Origin: Devosia neptuniae
GTDB taxonomy: Bacteria > Pseudomonadota > Alphaproteobacteria > Rhizobiales > Devosiaceae
Direction: 5' to 3'
NCBI RefSeq assembly: GCF_025452235.1
Contig: NZ_CP104965.1
Coordinates: forward strand, 1,651,001 to 1,715,000
DNA: 64,000 bases
The notes under the pieces were generated by a model. The model had not been told where the DNA came from. It made no database searches and saw nothing but the letters and a program-made list of their open reading frames with translations. The position numbers and the translations under genes were made by a program. Shown piece after piece: positions 25,841-34,026 of the stretch; the first letter of the stretch is position 1; each line of letters opens with the position of its first letter.

Positions 25841-25932
25841 GGCCTGCAAATGGCAGTTTTCTGCGCTTCCGGTGCTCACGTACTCATGTACGCTCCGCTC
25901 CGGCTTCTCGAAAACCACCATTTTCGACTCTC
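25841..25932. repeat. Dispersed hairpin repeat, type G, copy 1
   Basis: Nearly identical to 55451-55541: both begin GGCCTGCAAATGGC and share TTCTGCGCTTCCGGTGCTCA and GTACGCTCCGCTCCGG. The ends pair imperfectly (AAATGG-GTTTTC with GAAAAC-CCATTT), giving a long hairpin. Both copies lie just after the 3' end of a plus-strand gene. Confidence 0.8.
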
Positions 25933-26064
25933 CCTGACCGAACTCGTCACGAGAGGCAGGGGTGAGCAATCCACGGCTACCCCCCTTGTCACATTGCTGC
26001 TATAGAGCGCCCGTCTTTTCGTTCTCCCGCCTCGATTTTCTCTCCTTCCTGCAAGAGCCCTCCA

Positions 26065-27048
26065 ATGAGTGAATTCAGCAATCTGCCCGACACCGACTAC
26101 AAGGCCCGGGACCTGTTCGGGATCGACACCGACATGGTGGTCAAGGGCTATGCCGAACGCACCAGCCATGTGCCCCCGATCGATCCGGATTATCTGTTCG
26201 ACCGCAACACCACTTTGGCGATCCTGGCCGGCTTTGCGTTCAACCGCCGCGTCATGGTGCAGGGCTATCACGGCACGGGTAAATCGACCCATATCGAGCA
26301 GGTCGCGGCGCGGCTGAACTGGCCGCTGGTGCGCGTCAATCTCGATAGCCACGTGTCGCGTATCGATCTCGTCGGCAAGGACGCGATCGTGCTCAAGGAT
26401 GGCAAGCAGATCACCGAATTCCGCGATGGCATTCTGCCATGGGCGGTGCAGAACAATGTCGCTCTGGTGTTCGACGAATATGATGCGGGCCGGCCCGACG
26501 TGATGTTCGTTATTCAGCGCGTGCTGGAAGTGGCAGGTCGGCTGACCCTGCTCGACCAGAACCGCGTCATCGTGCCCCATCCGGCGTTCCGCCTGTTCTC
26601 GACCACCAATACGATTGGTCTGGGCGATACGTCGGGCCTCTATCACGGCACCCAGCAGATCAACCAGGGTCAGATGGACCGCTGGAGCCTGGTGACGACG
26701 CTGAATTACCTGCCGCATGACAAGGAAGTCGGCATCGTCCTGGCCAAGAACAAGGCCTATGGCGAGACCGAAAAGGGCAAGAAGCTCATTTCCAACATGG
26801 TGCGACTGGCCGATTTGACGCGCCAGGCGTTCATCAATGGGGACCTGTCCACCGTGATGAGCCCGCGTACGGTGATCACCTGGGCCGAGAACACGCAGAT
26901 TTTCGGCGGCGACACCGGTTTTGCGTTCCGGCTGACCTTCCTCAACAAATGCGACGAGCTCGAGCGCCCGGTGGTGGCCGAGTTCTATCAGCGCGTGTTC
27001 GGGGAAGACCTGCCCGAGTCGTCCGCCAATCTGGCGGTGACGGCTTAA
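26065..27048 (+). CDS. cobS: Aerobic cobaltochelatase subunit CobS
   Basis: The AAA+ ATPase that with CobT drives CobN to insert cobalt into hydrogenobyrinic acid a,c-diamide in the aerobic B12 pathway. The 327-residue product has the P-loop GYHGTGKST (67-75), Walker B LVFDEYD (Asp137-Glu138), the sensor stretch [20 protein letters not shown] and the C-terminal arginine-finger region. Its length and start (ATG 26065) match the family. cobT lies downstream after an intervening methyltransferase gene. Confidence 0.96.
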   Translation: MSEFSNLPDTDYKARDLFGIDTDMVVKGYAERTSHVPPIDPDYLFDRNTTLAILAGFAFNRRVMVQGYHGTGKSTHIEQVAARLNWPLVRVNLDSHVSRIDLVGKDAIVLKDGKQITEFRDGILPWAVQNNVALVFDEYDAGRPDVMFVIQRVLEVAGRLTLLDQNRVIVPHPAFRLFSTTNTIGLGDTSGLYHGTQQINQGQMDRWSLVTTLNYLPHDKEVGIVLAKNKAYGETEKGKKLISNMVRLADLTRQAFINGDLSTVMSPRTVITWAENTQIFGGDTGFAFRLTFLNKCDELERPVVAEFYQRVFGEDLPESSANLAVTA

Positions 27049-27085
27049 TCCACGCCCCAGAGGTCGTGGCAGACTGGATCGGCTC

Positions 27086-27826
27086 ATGGCCCAGAATATC
27101 TATGACGACGCCAAATTCTTTGAGGGTTACAGCCAGTTCCCGCGTTCGCGCCAGGGACTGGCTGGGGCTCCCGAATGGGCGTCGCTTAAAGCTATGTTGC
27201 CGGATCTGACGGGCAAGCGCGTCCTTGATCTGGGGTCGGGCTTCGGCGCCTTTTGCCGCTTTGCGGTGGAGGCGGGTGCGGCCGAGGTGGTGGGTGTCGA
27301 TCTCTCCGAAAAGATGATCGCCAGCGCCAAAGAGCGGGGGGCGGGCCTGCCGATCCGCTATGAGCAGGCTGACCTTGAGACCTATGTGCCCCAGACCGGC
27401 GCCTATGATCTCGTGTTCTCCTCGCTGGCCGTGCATTACCTCGGCGACTTCGATGCCTTTGTTCGCAAGGTGCGTGATGCATTGGTGCCGGGCGGTGCTT
27501 TCGTCTTTTCGATGGAGCATCCGATTTTTGCGGCGCGGGGCGAGCCGGAATGGCTCGAGTCTGATGGCAAGCGGGTGTTTGCGCTGAGCGATTATGCGCG
27601 CGAAGGCGAGCGGGTGACCAATTGGGTGGTCGAGGGCATCGTCAAATACCACCGCAAGATGTCGACCATGGTCACCGCATTGCTGGTGGCCGGCTTTGTT
27701 ATCGATGCCATGGATGAATGGTCGCCCAGCGCGGATGATCTCAAGGCCATACCCGGCCTTGCCGACGAAATAATACGGCCCATGCTGCTGCTGATGGCAG
27801 CACACAAGCCAGACCAAGAACACTAA
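27086..27826 (+). CDS. Class I SAM-dependent methyltransferase
   Basis: A 246-residue methyltransferase. Motif I is VLDLGSGFGAFCRFA (SAM-binding GxGxG), with the acidic VVGVDLSEKMIASAKE strand end and the post-I AYDLVFSSLAVHYL block. The rest is a UbiE/Tam-like small-molecule fold. It sits between cobS and cobT with gaps of 37 and 15 bp on the same strand, so it is probably co-transcribed. That suggests, but does not show, a cobalamin-related substrate; it lacks recognisable precorrin methyltransferase motifs. Confidence 0.88.
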   Translation: MAQNIYDDAKFFEGYSQFPRSRQGLAGAPEWASLKAMLPDLTGKRVLDLGSGFGAFCRFAVEAGAAEVVGVDLSEKMIASAKERGAGLPIRYEQADLETYVPQTGAYDLVFSSLAVHYLGDFDAFVRKVRDALVPGGAFVFSMEHPIFAARGEPEWLESDGKRVFALSDYAREGERVTNWVVEGIVKYHRKMSTMVTALLVAGFVIDAMDEWSPSADDLKAIPGLADEIIRPMLLLMAAHKPDQEH

Positions 27827-27841
27827 GCCGGACCGAACCTC

Positions 27842-29731
27842 ATGGCACAGCCTCCTCGCAGCAAAGCCAATAGACCCGACCAGACCCAGGTCTTCAAATC
27901 GGCCATGGGTGCGACCGTGCGAGCCATTGGCGGCAAGGCGGATCTGGAGGTGACCTTCACCTCCGACCGGCCGCTGCTGACCTCGGACAAGGCGCGTCTC
28001 GCCAATCTGCCGCGCCTGCCGACCCGGCGCGACGTGGCCATTGCCCGCGGGCAGGGCGATGCCATGGCGATGCGGCTGGCCAGCCATGATCCCGAAACCC
28101 ACCGTAAGCGTAGCCCCGTGGACCCCATGGCGCGGGCGGCATTCGATGCGCTGGAACAGGCGCGCGTCGAGGCGCTTGGCTGCGTGCGCATGCCGGGCAT
28201 GGTCGGCAATATCGGGGAAATGCTGGAAGACCGGTTGTTCCGCGCCAATTTTGCCGAGGTCGATGACAAGGGCGACGCGCCCATCGCGGAGGCGCTTGGC
28301 CTGTTGCTGCGCGAGAAGCTGGCAGGGGTGCCGGTGCCGCCTTCGGGGCATGCGCTGGTCGATCTGTGGCGCAAGGAGATCGAGGACAAGGGCGGCAAGT
28401 CGCTCGAGGATCTGTTGACGCGCTATGAGAACCAGGACGAGTTCTCCAAGGCCGCCAAGGCGCTGCTGCGTGACCTCAACCTGGTGCCCGAAAGCGAGCT
28501 GGATGATCCGGACGCTTCCGACGAGGAGAGCGACGACAATCAGGAGCCCGATGCCGGGGACAGCTCGGACAAGGCGCCGGAGCAGGGCGAGGGCGAGAAC
28601 GAAAGCTCGGATGCCGATCAGGACCAGCAGGCCGGCGAGTCGGAAGAAACCGGCGACGTCGAAGGCATGGAATCGGACATGGCCGATACCGATGAGGACG
28701 CGGCCGCCGAAGCGGGCGAAGACGCGCCCATGCCCCCGCCTGCCAAGGATGGCGGGGAGCGCCTCTCCAACCAATTCCAGTACAAGGTGTTCACCACCAA
28801 ATTCGACGAAATCGTCAAGGCGGCCGAACTGTGCCCGCCGGACGAGCTGGATCAATTGCGGGCGCTGCTCGACAAGCAATTGGAAAACCTGGCGGGTGCG
28901 GTGGCGCGCCTGGCCAATAAGCTGCAGCGGCGGTTGATGGCCAAGCAAAACCGTAGCTGGCAGTTTGATCTCGAAGAAGGTCTGCTGGACACGGCGCGAT
29001 TGACCCGCGTGGTGACCGATCCGATGCAGGCGCTCAGCTTCAAGGTCGAGAAGGACACCGATTTCCGCGACACGATCGTCACGCTCCTGATCGACAATTC
29101 GGGCTCGATGCGCGGGCGGCCGATCACCATTGCGGCGATCTGCGGCGATATTCTTGCCCGCACCTTGGAGCGCTGCGGCGTCAAGGTCGAGATCCTGGGC
29201 TTTACCACCCGCGCCTGGAAGGGCGGCAAGAGCCGCGAGGCGTGGCTCGAAGCTAATCGCCCGGCCAATCCGGGGCGCGTCAACGACGTGCGTCACATCA
29301 TCTACAAGGCAGCGGATGAGCCCTGGCGGCATGCGCGGCGCAATCTCGGCCTGATGATGCGCGAGGGACTGCTCAAGGAAAACATCGATGGCGAGGCGCT
29401 CGAATGGGCGCGCAAGCGGCTGATGGCGCGGCCGGAAGCCCGCCGCATCCTGATGGTGATTTCCGACGGCGCGCCGGTCGATGACTCAACCCAGAGCGTC
29501 AATGCCGGCAATTATCTGGAAGCCCATTTGCGCCAGGTGATCGAGGATATCGAAACGCGCTCGCCCATCCAATTGGTGGCCGTGGGTATCGGGCATGACG
29601 TGACGCGCTATTACCGCCGGGCGGTGACGCTGCTCGACGCCGAGGAACTGGCCGGGGCGCTGACGGATGAATTGGCTGCCCTGTTCGATGAAGAACCTCC
29701 GGCCCAATCGCGCCGGCGCGGCCGCGGATGA
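27842..29731 (+). CDS. cobT: Aerobic cobaltochelatase subunit CobT
   Basis: The von Willebrand A-domain partner of CobS in the cobaltochelatase complex. The 629-residue product has an N-terminal helical region, a long acidic low-complexity stretch (about 217-300, rich in Asp/Glu/Ser), and a C-terminal vWA domain with the MIDAS motif Asp418-Asn-Ser420-Gly-Ser422 ([11 protein letters not shown]) plus the later [10 protein letters not shown]. The acidic linker is typical of CobT. Its TGA overlaps the ATG of the next gene as ATGA. Confidence 0.96.
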   Translation: MAQPPRSKANRPDQTQVFKSAMGATVRAIGGKADLEVTFTSDRPLLTSDKARLANLPRLPTRRDVAIARGQGDAMAMRLASHDPETHRKRSPVDPMARAAFDALEQARVEALGCVRMPGMVGNIGEMLEDRLFRANFAEVDDKGDAPIAEALGLLLREKLAGVPVPPSGHALVDLWRKEIEDKGGKSLEDLLTRYENQDEFSKAAKALLRDLNLVPESELDDPDASDEESDDNQEPDAGDSSDKAPEQGEGENESSDADQDQQAGESEETGDVEGMESDMADTDEDAAAEAGEDAPMPPPAKDGGERLSNQFQYKVFTTKFDEIVKAAELCPPDELDQLRALLDKQLENLAGAVARLANKLQRRLMAKQNRSWQFDLEEGLLDTARLTRVVTDPMQALSFKVEKDTDFRDTIVTLLIDNSGSMRGRPITIAAICGDILARTLERCGVKVEILGFTTRAWKGGKSREAWLEANRPANPGRVNDVRHIIYKAADEPWRHARRNLGLMMREGLLKENIDGEALEWARKRLMARPEARRILMVISDGAPVDDSTQSVNAGNYLEAHLRQVIEDIETRSPIQLVAVGIGHDVTRYYRRAVTLLDAEELAGALTDELAALFDEEPPAQSRRRGRG

Positions 29732-30720
29732 GACTGATTGCTGCTGCCGGGATCATGGCGCTGCTGGCGGGCGTACAGCCCGCCGCAGCCGCCGAGGTAA
29801 CCGTCAGCGCCGTCCAGATCACCCGCTTCAAGGATAGCGCGCTCGACCAGCCCGTGGACAAGCTGATCTGGCGGGGCGGTATCGCCATGGTCAGCCAGGA
29901 GGACACGTTTGGGGGGCTGTCGGGGCTGACCTTTACCGGGGCGGATCACCGCGCGGTGTTTGTCAGCGATCGCGGCAATTTCGTCGCCGGGCAATTGGCC
30001 TATGATGACGCGAACCGGCTGTTCGGCTTTATCGGCGTCACCATCGAGCCCATGCGCAATTCCAAGGGTGATTTGCTGCCCCGGCAATATGCACGGGATG
30101 CCGAGTCAGTGGATACCGTTTATCGCGACGGGCTACCGTTGGCGGTGCGGGTGGGGTTCGAGAATTTGACGCGGGTGGCCGATTTTGCGCTGAGCAATGG
30201 CGTGCCCGGCGGCGCCGCGCGCGAGGTGCCAATTCCCGATTGGCTCAGCCAATTGCGCACCAATAGAACAGTGGAATCGGTGTGCGTGGCGCCGGCCGGC
30301 TCTCCGATTGCCGGTTCGACGCTGTTGCTTGCCGAGGGGGCCTTCGATGCGGACGGCAATCATCGCGGGTGGCTGTTGGGGCAAAGTGACAAGGGGCCGG
30401 TGAGCTATCGTTCGAGCGCGGCGACTGACCCTACCGAATGCGCTTTCCTGCCCAATGGGGACCTGCTGGTACTCGAACGCGGCGTGTCGTTCCTGAGCTT
30501 TTCCATGGCCCTGCGCCGCGTCCCGGCCGCCGAGGTGCGGGCCGGCAATGTGATGGCGGGCGAAGTGCTGCTGTCGGCCGGCGGCGGGGAGGTCGACAAT
30601 ATGGAGTCGATGGCGGTTTATACGGCCAAAGATGGGGAAACGCGGGTTGTTATTGGATCCGACAATAACTTCAACGATTGGCAGCGGAGCCTGCTGTTGG
30701 AATTTGGGTTACCGCAATAG
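29728..30720 (+). CDS. Phytase-like/esterase-like secreted protein
   Basis: A 330-residue exported protein. A signal peptide ([22 protein letters not shown]) is followed by a fold of the esterase-like activity of phytase family: [25 protein letters not shown] at the N-terminal blades, [14 protein letters not shown], and the closing [28 protein letters not shown] motif, typical of this beta-propeller. It overlaps cobT by 4 bp. The cobT-phytase-like order is conserved in rhizobia, but no link to B12 is known to me. Enzymatic activity is not proved by the family name. Confidence 0.88.
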   Translation: MRLIAAAGIMALLAGVQPAAAAEVTVSAVQITRFKDSALDQPVDKLIWRGGIAMVSQEDTFGGLSGLTFTGADHRAVFVSDRGNFVAGQLAYDDANRLFGFIGVTIEPMRNSKGDLLPRQYARDAESVDTVYRDGLPLAVRVGFENLTRVADFALSNGVPGGAAREVPIPDWLSQLRTNRTVESVCVAPAGSPIAGSTLLLAEGAFDADGNHRGWLLGQSDKGPVSYRSSAATDPTECAFLPNGDLLVLERGVSFLSFSMALRRVPAAEVRAGNVMAGEVLLSAGGGEVDNMESMAVYTAKDGETRVVIGSDNNFNDWQRSLLLEFGLPQ

Positions 30721-30751
30721 ACCAATCCCCTGAAGCGGCCACACCCACGAT

Positions 30752-30877
30752 GTCACCCCGGCGCAGGCGGGGGTCCATCCTGGGATCTTTTCCGTACCGC
30801 CAGGTAGGTGTTCTGATCCGCGACCTTGCGGCGTGTTGCATCATCTCGAGATGGGCCCCGGCCTGCGCCGGGGTGAC
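30752..30877. repeat. Dispersed palindromic repeat, type A variant
   Basis: The left arm GTCACCCCGGCGCAGGCGGG and right arm GGCCTGCGCCGGGGTGAC enclose a middle unrelated to the other copies. It lies between convergent genes (end of the phytase-like gene, end of the transporter gene), where it may assist termination. Confidence 0.7.
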
Positions 30878-30922
30878 ACCGCATTTTTGACGGGCGCGGT
30901 GTCCCCATCGAGAGATGTGCCC

Positions 30923-31609
30923 TTACGCCCGCGCGCCAAGCGGCGGGAGGGGCATGATCCGGCCCATCAGGGCGCGGTAGGGGGCCAGCAGCAGCAGGGC
31001 GGCGAGGAATTTTACCAGGAAATCGCCGGAGGCCAGGGAGATCCAGAGCGGGACTTCGGGGCCGATGCCCAGCCAGGGGGCGGGGAAGGCCAAGGAGCCA
31101 TCGGCCAGGCCGAACAGCAGGTCGATGCCGACCAGAGCCGGGGCGAAGGCGACGGTGAAGAAGATGGCCGTATCGATCAGCGAGCCGAACAGCGAACCGG
31201 CCAGCGGCGGCAGGAACCAGGCCTTGGCCGCGCGCAGGCGCGAGAACACAGCGATATCGAGCAATTGGCCGGTGAGGAAAGCCGCAGCGGAGGCGAGGGC
31301 AATGCGCTGGGTGGTGGCGGGGCCGCCTTCGGCATTCCAGGGCAGCGGATGGTAGCTGAGATAGAATGAGAGCCCCAGGCCCACCAGGAAGCCGACCAGA
31401 ACGACGAGCCGTGCATTGCGCGGGCCGTCATAGCGGTTGGTGAGGTCGGTGACGAGGAAGGCAAAGGGGAAGGTGAAGGCGCCCCAGGTCAACAGATCGG
31501 CCAGGTTAACCGAACCAAGCTGGACCTGCAGCGGAAACAGCACCAGAATATTGGACGCGGCGACGACCACGACCATGGCGGCAACGGCCGCCAGGAAACG
31601 AGCAAGCAT
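30923..31609 (-). CDS. Queuosine precursor transporter, YhhQ/VUT family
   Basis: A 228-residue inner-membrane transporter, probably importing 7-cyano- or 7-aminomethyl-7-deazaguanine for queuosine. Six hydrophobic segments are visible; the family signature is FLVTDLTNRYDGPRNARLVVLVGF, with later GQLLDIAVFSRLR and GSLFGSLIDTAIFF. ATG at 31609 has GAGGTG about 7 nt upstream and is preferred over an in-frame TTG five codons earlier. It fits with gluQ at 8394, which needs queuosine-modified tRNA. No preQ1 riboswitch is evident upstream. Confidence 0.9.
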   Translation of the reverse strand: MLARFLAAVAAMVVVVAASNILVLFPLQVQLGSVNLADLLTWGAFTFPFAFLVTDLTNRYDGPRNARLVVLVGFLVGLGLSFYLSYHPLPWNAEGGPATTQRIALASAAAFLTGQLLDIAVFSRLRAAKAWFLPPLAGSLFGSLIDTAIFFTVAFAPALVGIDLLFGLADGSLAFPAPWLGIGPEVPLWISLASGDFLVKFLAALLLLAPYRALMGRIMPLPPLGARA

Positions 31610-31681
31610 CAGAATGCACCTCAATGTAACCGCGGCCCGGCAGCAGACCGGCGCGGATGTTCGTCTTGGCCATCATAGCGC

Positions 31682-31715
31682 AAAACAAAACCGCGTGGAC
31701 ACGTCATCCACGCGG
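31682..31715 (-). terminator. Rho-independent terminator of rpmB
   Basis: CCGCGTGGA and TCCACGCGG form a perfect 9-bp stem. Read on the minus strand it is followed by TTTTGTTTT, 27 bp after the rpmB stop. Confidence 0.9.
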
Positions 31716-31742
31716 CTAATTCTTATAGGCCGACCGTTTCGC

Positions 31743-32030
31743 TCAGGCAGCAGCGAGAGCGGCGCGGACTTCCTTTTTGATGCCCTGGGCCAGGGTCGAC
31801 AGGGTCGCGTCGTCCTGCTTGAGCAGGAAGGCGTCGAGGCCACCGCGGTGCTCGACGGTGCGCAGGGCCGCAGCCGAGATGCGCAGCTTGACCGGACGGT
31901 TCAGCGCGTCCGAAATCAGCGTCACGTTGAGCAGATTGGGGAGAAAGCGGCGGCGGGTGCGGTTGAGCGCGTGGGACACGTTGTTCCCGGTCATTACGCC
32001 CTTGCCAGTCAGTTCACAGCGACGTGCCAT
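31743..32030 (-). CDS. rpmB: 50S ribosomal protein L28
   Basis: A component of the large ribosomal subunit. The 95-residue product begins [33 protein letters not shown], the L28 signature, and ends with an Ala-rich helix. ATG at 32030 is chosen by homology over 15 upstream codons; GGAG lies upstream (AGATATCTCCAAA on the complementary strand). It is divergent from the DUF3108 gene, a conserved pairing in rhizobia, and has its own terminator. Confidence 0.97.
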   Translation of the reverse strand: MARRCELTGKGVMTGNNVSHALNRTRRRFLPNLLNVTLISDALNRPVKLRISAAALRTVEHRGGLDAFLLKQDDATLSTLAQGIKKEVRAALAAA

Positions 32031-32275
32031 TTGGAGATATCCTAATTTGTGTAAAGGTCCTACGTGGCGGCTCAATACCGCGACGGGCCTCGATTGTTGT
32101 GAAATCTTGGCCGCTCTTTAGAGAAAAGGGGGAGCGCGTCAAGAAGACAGCGCCCGCAAACGCCCGTGATTGCCTTGCATGGGCCACAAGGGCACGGCAA
32201 TTTCATCATTAATAGTGATTCGCTGCGGCGTCCGGGCCTGCCTGCTCGCCCCCAAAGTGTTGAGACGACGCGCCC

Positions 32276-33052
32276 GTGACGTATTTCCGTTCCGCCTTCG
32301 CCGCAATGGCTCTTCTAGCCGCCACGCCGGCTCTTGCCCAACAGGTGGATGCCCGCGCCAGCTATGTGCTGACCCTGGGCGGCATCAATATCGCCATGAT
32401 GGATGTCGAGCTCAGCGACAATGGCTCACGCTATGCACTCGATCTTTCCGCCAACGTCGCGGGGATGGGGGCCGTGGTGGCCAGCGGCACGGCCAGCGCC
32501 CATGCCTCGGGCAGTTCGGCCAATGGGCTGGTGTCACAAAGCTTTAATCTCAAGACCCGGGCCAATGGCGAAGCCTTTGGCGTGGATGTGACCTTTGCCG
32601 GCGGCGAGGTCAGCGCCTTCAAGGTCGAGCCGCCGATCACCGATACCTATGACCGGGTGCCGCTGGAACGCCGGCATCTGACCGGCGTCGGCGACTTCCT
32701 CTCGGCCTTCGTCGTCAAGGGCGGAACGCTCGACAAGGGGCTGTGCCAGCGCAAGCTCAATATCTTTACCGGGGTCGAGCGCTTCAACATCGCCATGAGC
32801 TATGCCGGGGAAGACGAGGCCACCTCGCCACGCACGGGCTATCAGGGGCCGGTCGTGGTTTGCAGCCTCGATTACCAGCCGATCTCGGGGCATTTCACCG
32901 AGTCCGAAATCACCAATTACCTGGCCGACAAGAGCCGCATCCTGATGTGGTATGCGCCGCTGGGCCAGACGGGCTATTTCGTGCCCTATCGCGTGCTGCT
33001 GGGCACCAATATGGGGGATCTCTCCATGGTGCTGACCAGTATGAAACCCTGA
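32276..33052 (+). CDS. DUF3108 periplasmic protein
   Basis: A 258-residue exported protein of the DUF3108 family. The signal peptide is MTYFRSAFAAMALLAATPALA. The mature protein is beta-rich with the family elements PPITDTYDRVPLERRHLTGVGDFLSAFV and the C-terminal LMWYAPLGQTGYFVPYRVLLGTNMGDLSM. GTG at 32276 is the only start that supplies the signal peptide. In rhizobia it lies next to rpmB in this orientation. The family has an uncharacterised envelope role. Confidence 0.9.
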   Translation: MTYFRSAFAAMALLAATPALAQQVDARASYVLTLGGINIAMMDVELSDNGSRYALDLSANVAGMGAVVASGTASAHASGSSANGLVSQSFNLKTRANGEAFGVDVTFAGGEVSAFKVEPPITDTYDRVPLERRHLTGVGDFLSAFVVKGGTLDKGLCQRKLNIFTGVERFNIAMSYAGEDEATSPRTGYQGPVVVCSLDYQPISGHFTESEITNYLADKSRILMWYAPLGQTGYFVPYRVLLGTNMGDLSMVLTSMKP

Positions 33053-33194
33053 CGCTTCGTCCCGTTTCGATACGGTCAACGGGTTTTTTGCCAAGATCGC
33101 GGCCCAAGGCCGGGCATTTGTGGGGGCTGCGCTGTTAAGTCCGTGCAGCCCTAGCGCTTTTTGCGATTAGCGTTTCGTTTAGACCTGGCCGAAA

Positions 33195-33370
33195 ACGAGC
33201 AATCTTCATGCTTTGGTGATGGAGTTGAACGGGTTTGGCGGGGAGCGGGCGGGTTTTTGGCGATGGCGCTGCCGGCTAGTGGGCGAGCGATGGGGCGGGC
33301 CACCAGATGTGGTGGAGAACAAAGCCGCATTGGTTGATTCTCTGCCGTTTCTTCCCTGTTCGTTCCGGGT
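33195..33370. repeat. Diverged non-coding duplication, copy 1
   Basis: Shares with 33743-33925 the blocks TTCATG-TTTGGT, GGAGTTGAACGGG, CCAG-TGGTGGAGAACAAA and TGTTCGTTCC. The distance from TTCATG to TGGTGGAGAACAAA is 106 bp here and 104 bp in the other copy, so the order and spacing are conserved although much intervening sequence differs. Confidence 0.65.
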
Positions 33371-33462
33371 TTGGTTCAGAGGTGAACGGGGACGGGGTTG
33401 ACGGCGCGGAATTGTGCCGTTTCGGGACGGGAGGATGCCCGAGTGACCAAGCCAACCACGAC

Positions 33463-33561
33463 GTCATTCCGGCGCAGGCCGGAATCCATGCTGAAGACCA
33501 TCCCGGCGCTGGATGTATGCGGATCGCCACGGACATGGATTCCGGCCTGCGCCGGAACGAC
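33463..33561. repeat. Dispersed palindromic repeat, type A
   Basis: The left arm GTCATTCCGGCGCAGGCCGG and right arm CCGGCCTGCGCCGGAACGAC flank CATCCCGGCGCTGGATG. It is very close to the copy at 48843-48943, including the middle. Confidence 0.85.
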
Positions 33562-33742
33562 ACGGTGGGTGGGAATGGCATTGTGGAAGGGGAGGAATCT
33601 GCCCTTGTCCCCGGATGGGACGGTCAATGGGGAATATCCTCAATCTTGCCGCTGAGGCCCGCAGAGATGGGGCGGCGAAATCTCTACGGGGCAAAAAACT
33701 GAGAACCCACGCGATTTACCTTTGCTTCATGGATCGCGAAAA

Positions 33743-33925
33743 ATCGCGGATTTTCATGGTTTGGTAGCGGAGTTGAACGGGGAAGTTCCGTTGGCGGCCA
33801 AACCTTGGTTGCCGCATTCGCGTCTGGTGGGGCGGGGTGTCGCGACCTACTACCAGTGGTGGAGAACAAAACGGGATTCAGTGAGTCGCGCCGATTCGGT
33901 TCTGTTTCGTTCCCCGGCTGTTCCT
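33743..33925. repeat. Diverged non-coding duplication, copy 2
   Basis: The partner of 33195-33370, with TTCATGGTTTGGT at 33753, TGGTGGAGAACAAAACGG at 33857 and TGTTTCGTTCCCCGG near its end. This copy is nearer the helicase start (about 100 bp away), so it could contain its promoter. Confidence 0.65.
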
Positions 33926-34026
33926 GCCATTAAGCCGGATGACATTTCCGTCGCATTGAGTGTGCATTTGTGGGACAGGCCGCTGGGGGCTCGTAACCGG
34001 ACAGAACTGCCCCTACATTGGCGGCG

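Larger units (their letters stand above)
33053..34026. other. Long gene-free region upstream of the helicase
   Basis: About 970 bp with no credible coding sequence. It contains two diverged copies of one non-coding segment (about 33195-33370 and 33743-33925) flanking a type A palindromic repeat at 33463-33561. The remainder is featureless to my eye, and I see no clear promoter for the helicase. The short open frames here are broken and do not resemble proteins. Confidence 0.7.

Noticed and set aside
25933..26064. A cobalamin riboswitch before cobS
   Set aside because: The leader is too short (about 130 bp) and has no B12-box-like GCCACTG sequence or paired arms that I can find.
26942..29332. 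A 796-residue minus-strand frame across the methyltransferase gene and cobT
   Set aside because: Antisense shadow of firmly identified genes; it has a repetitive Arg/Leu/His composition and no motif.
33340..33925. LexA (SOS) boxes in the duplicated segments, for example CTTC-N7-GTTC in copy 1 and GTTC-N6-GTTC in copy 2
   Set aside because: The alphaproteobacterial site is GTTC-N7-GTTC. Copy 1 has a mismatch in one half and copy 2 has the wrong spacing, so neither is convincing.
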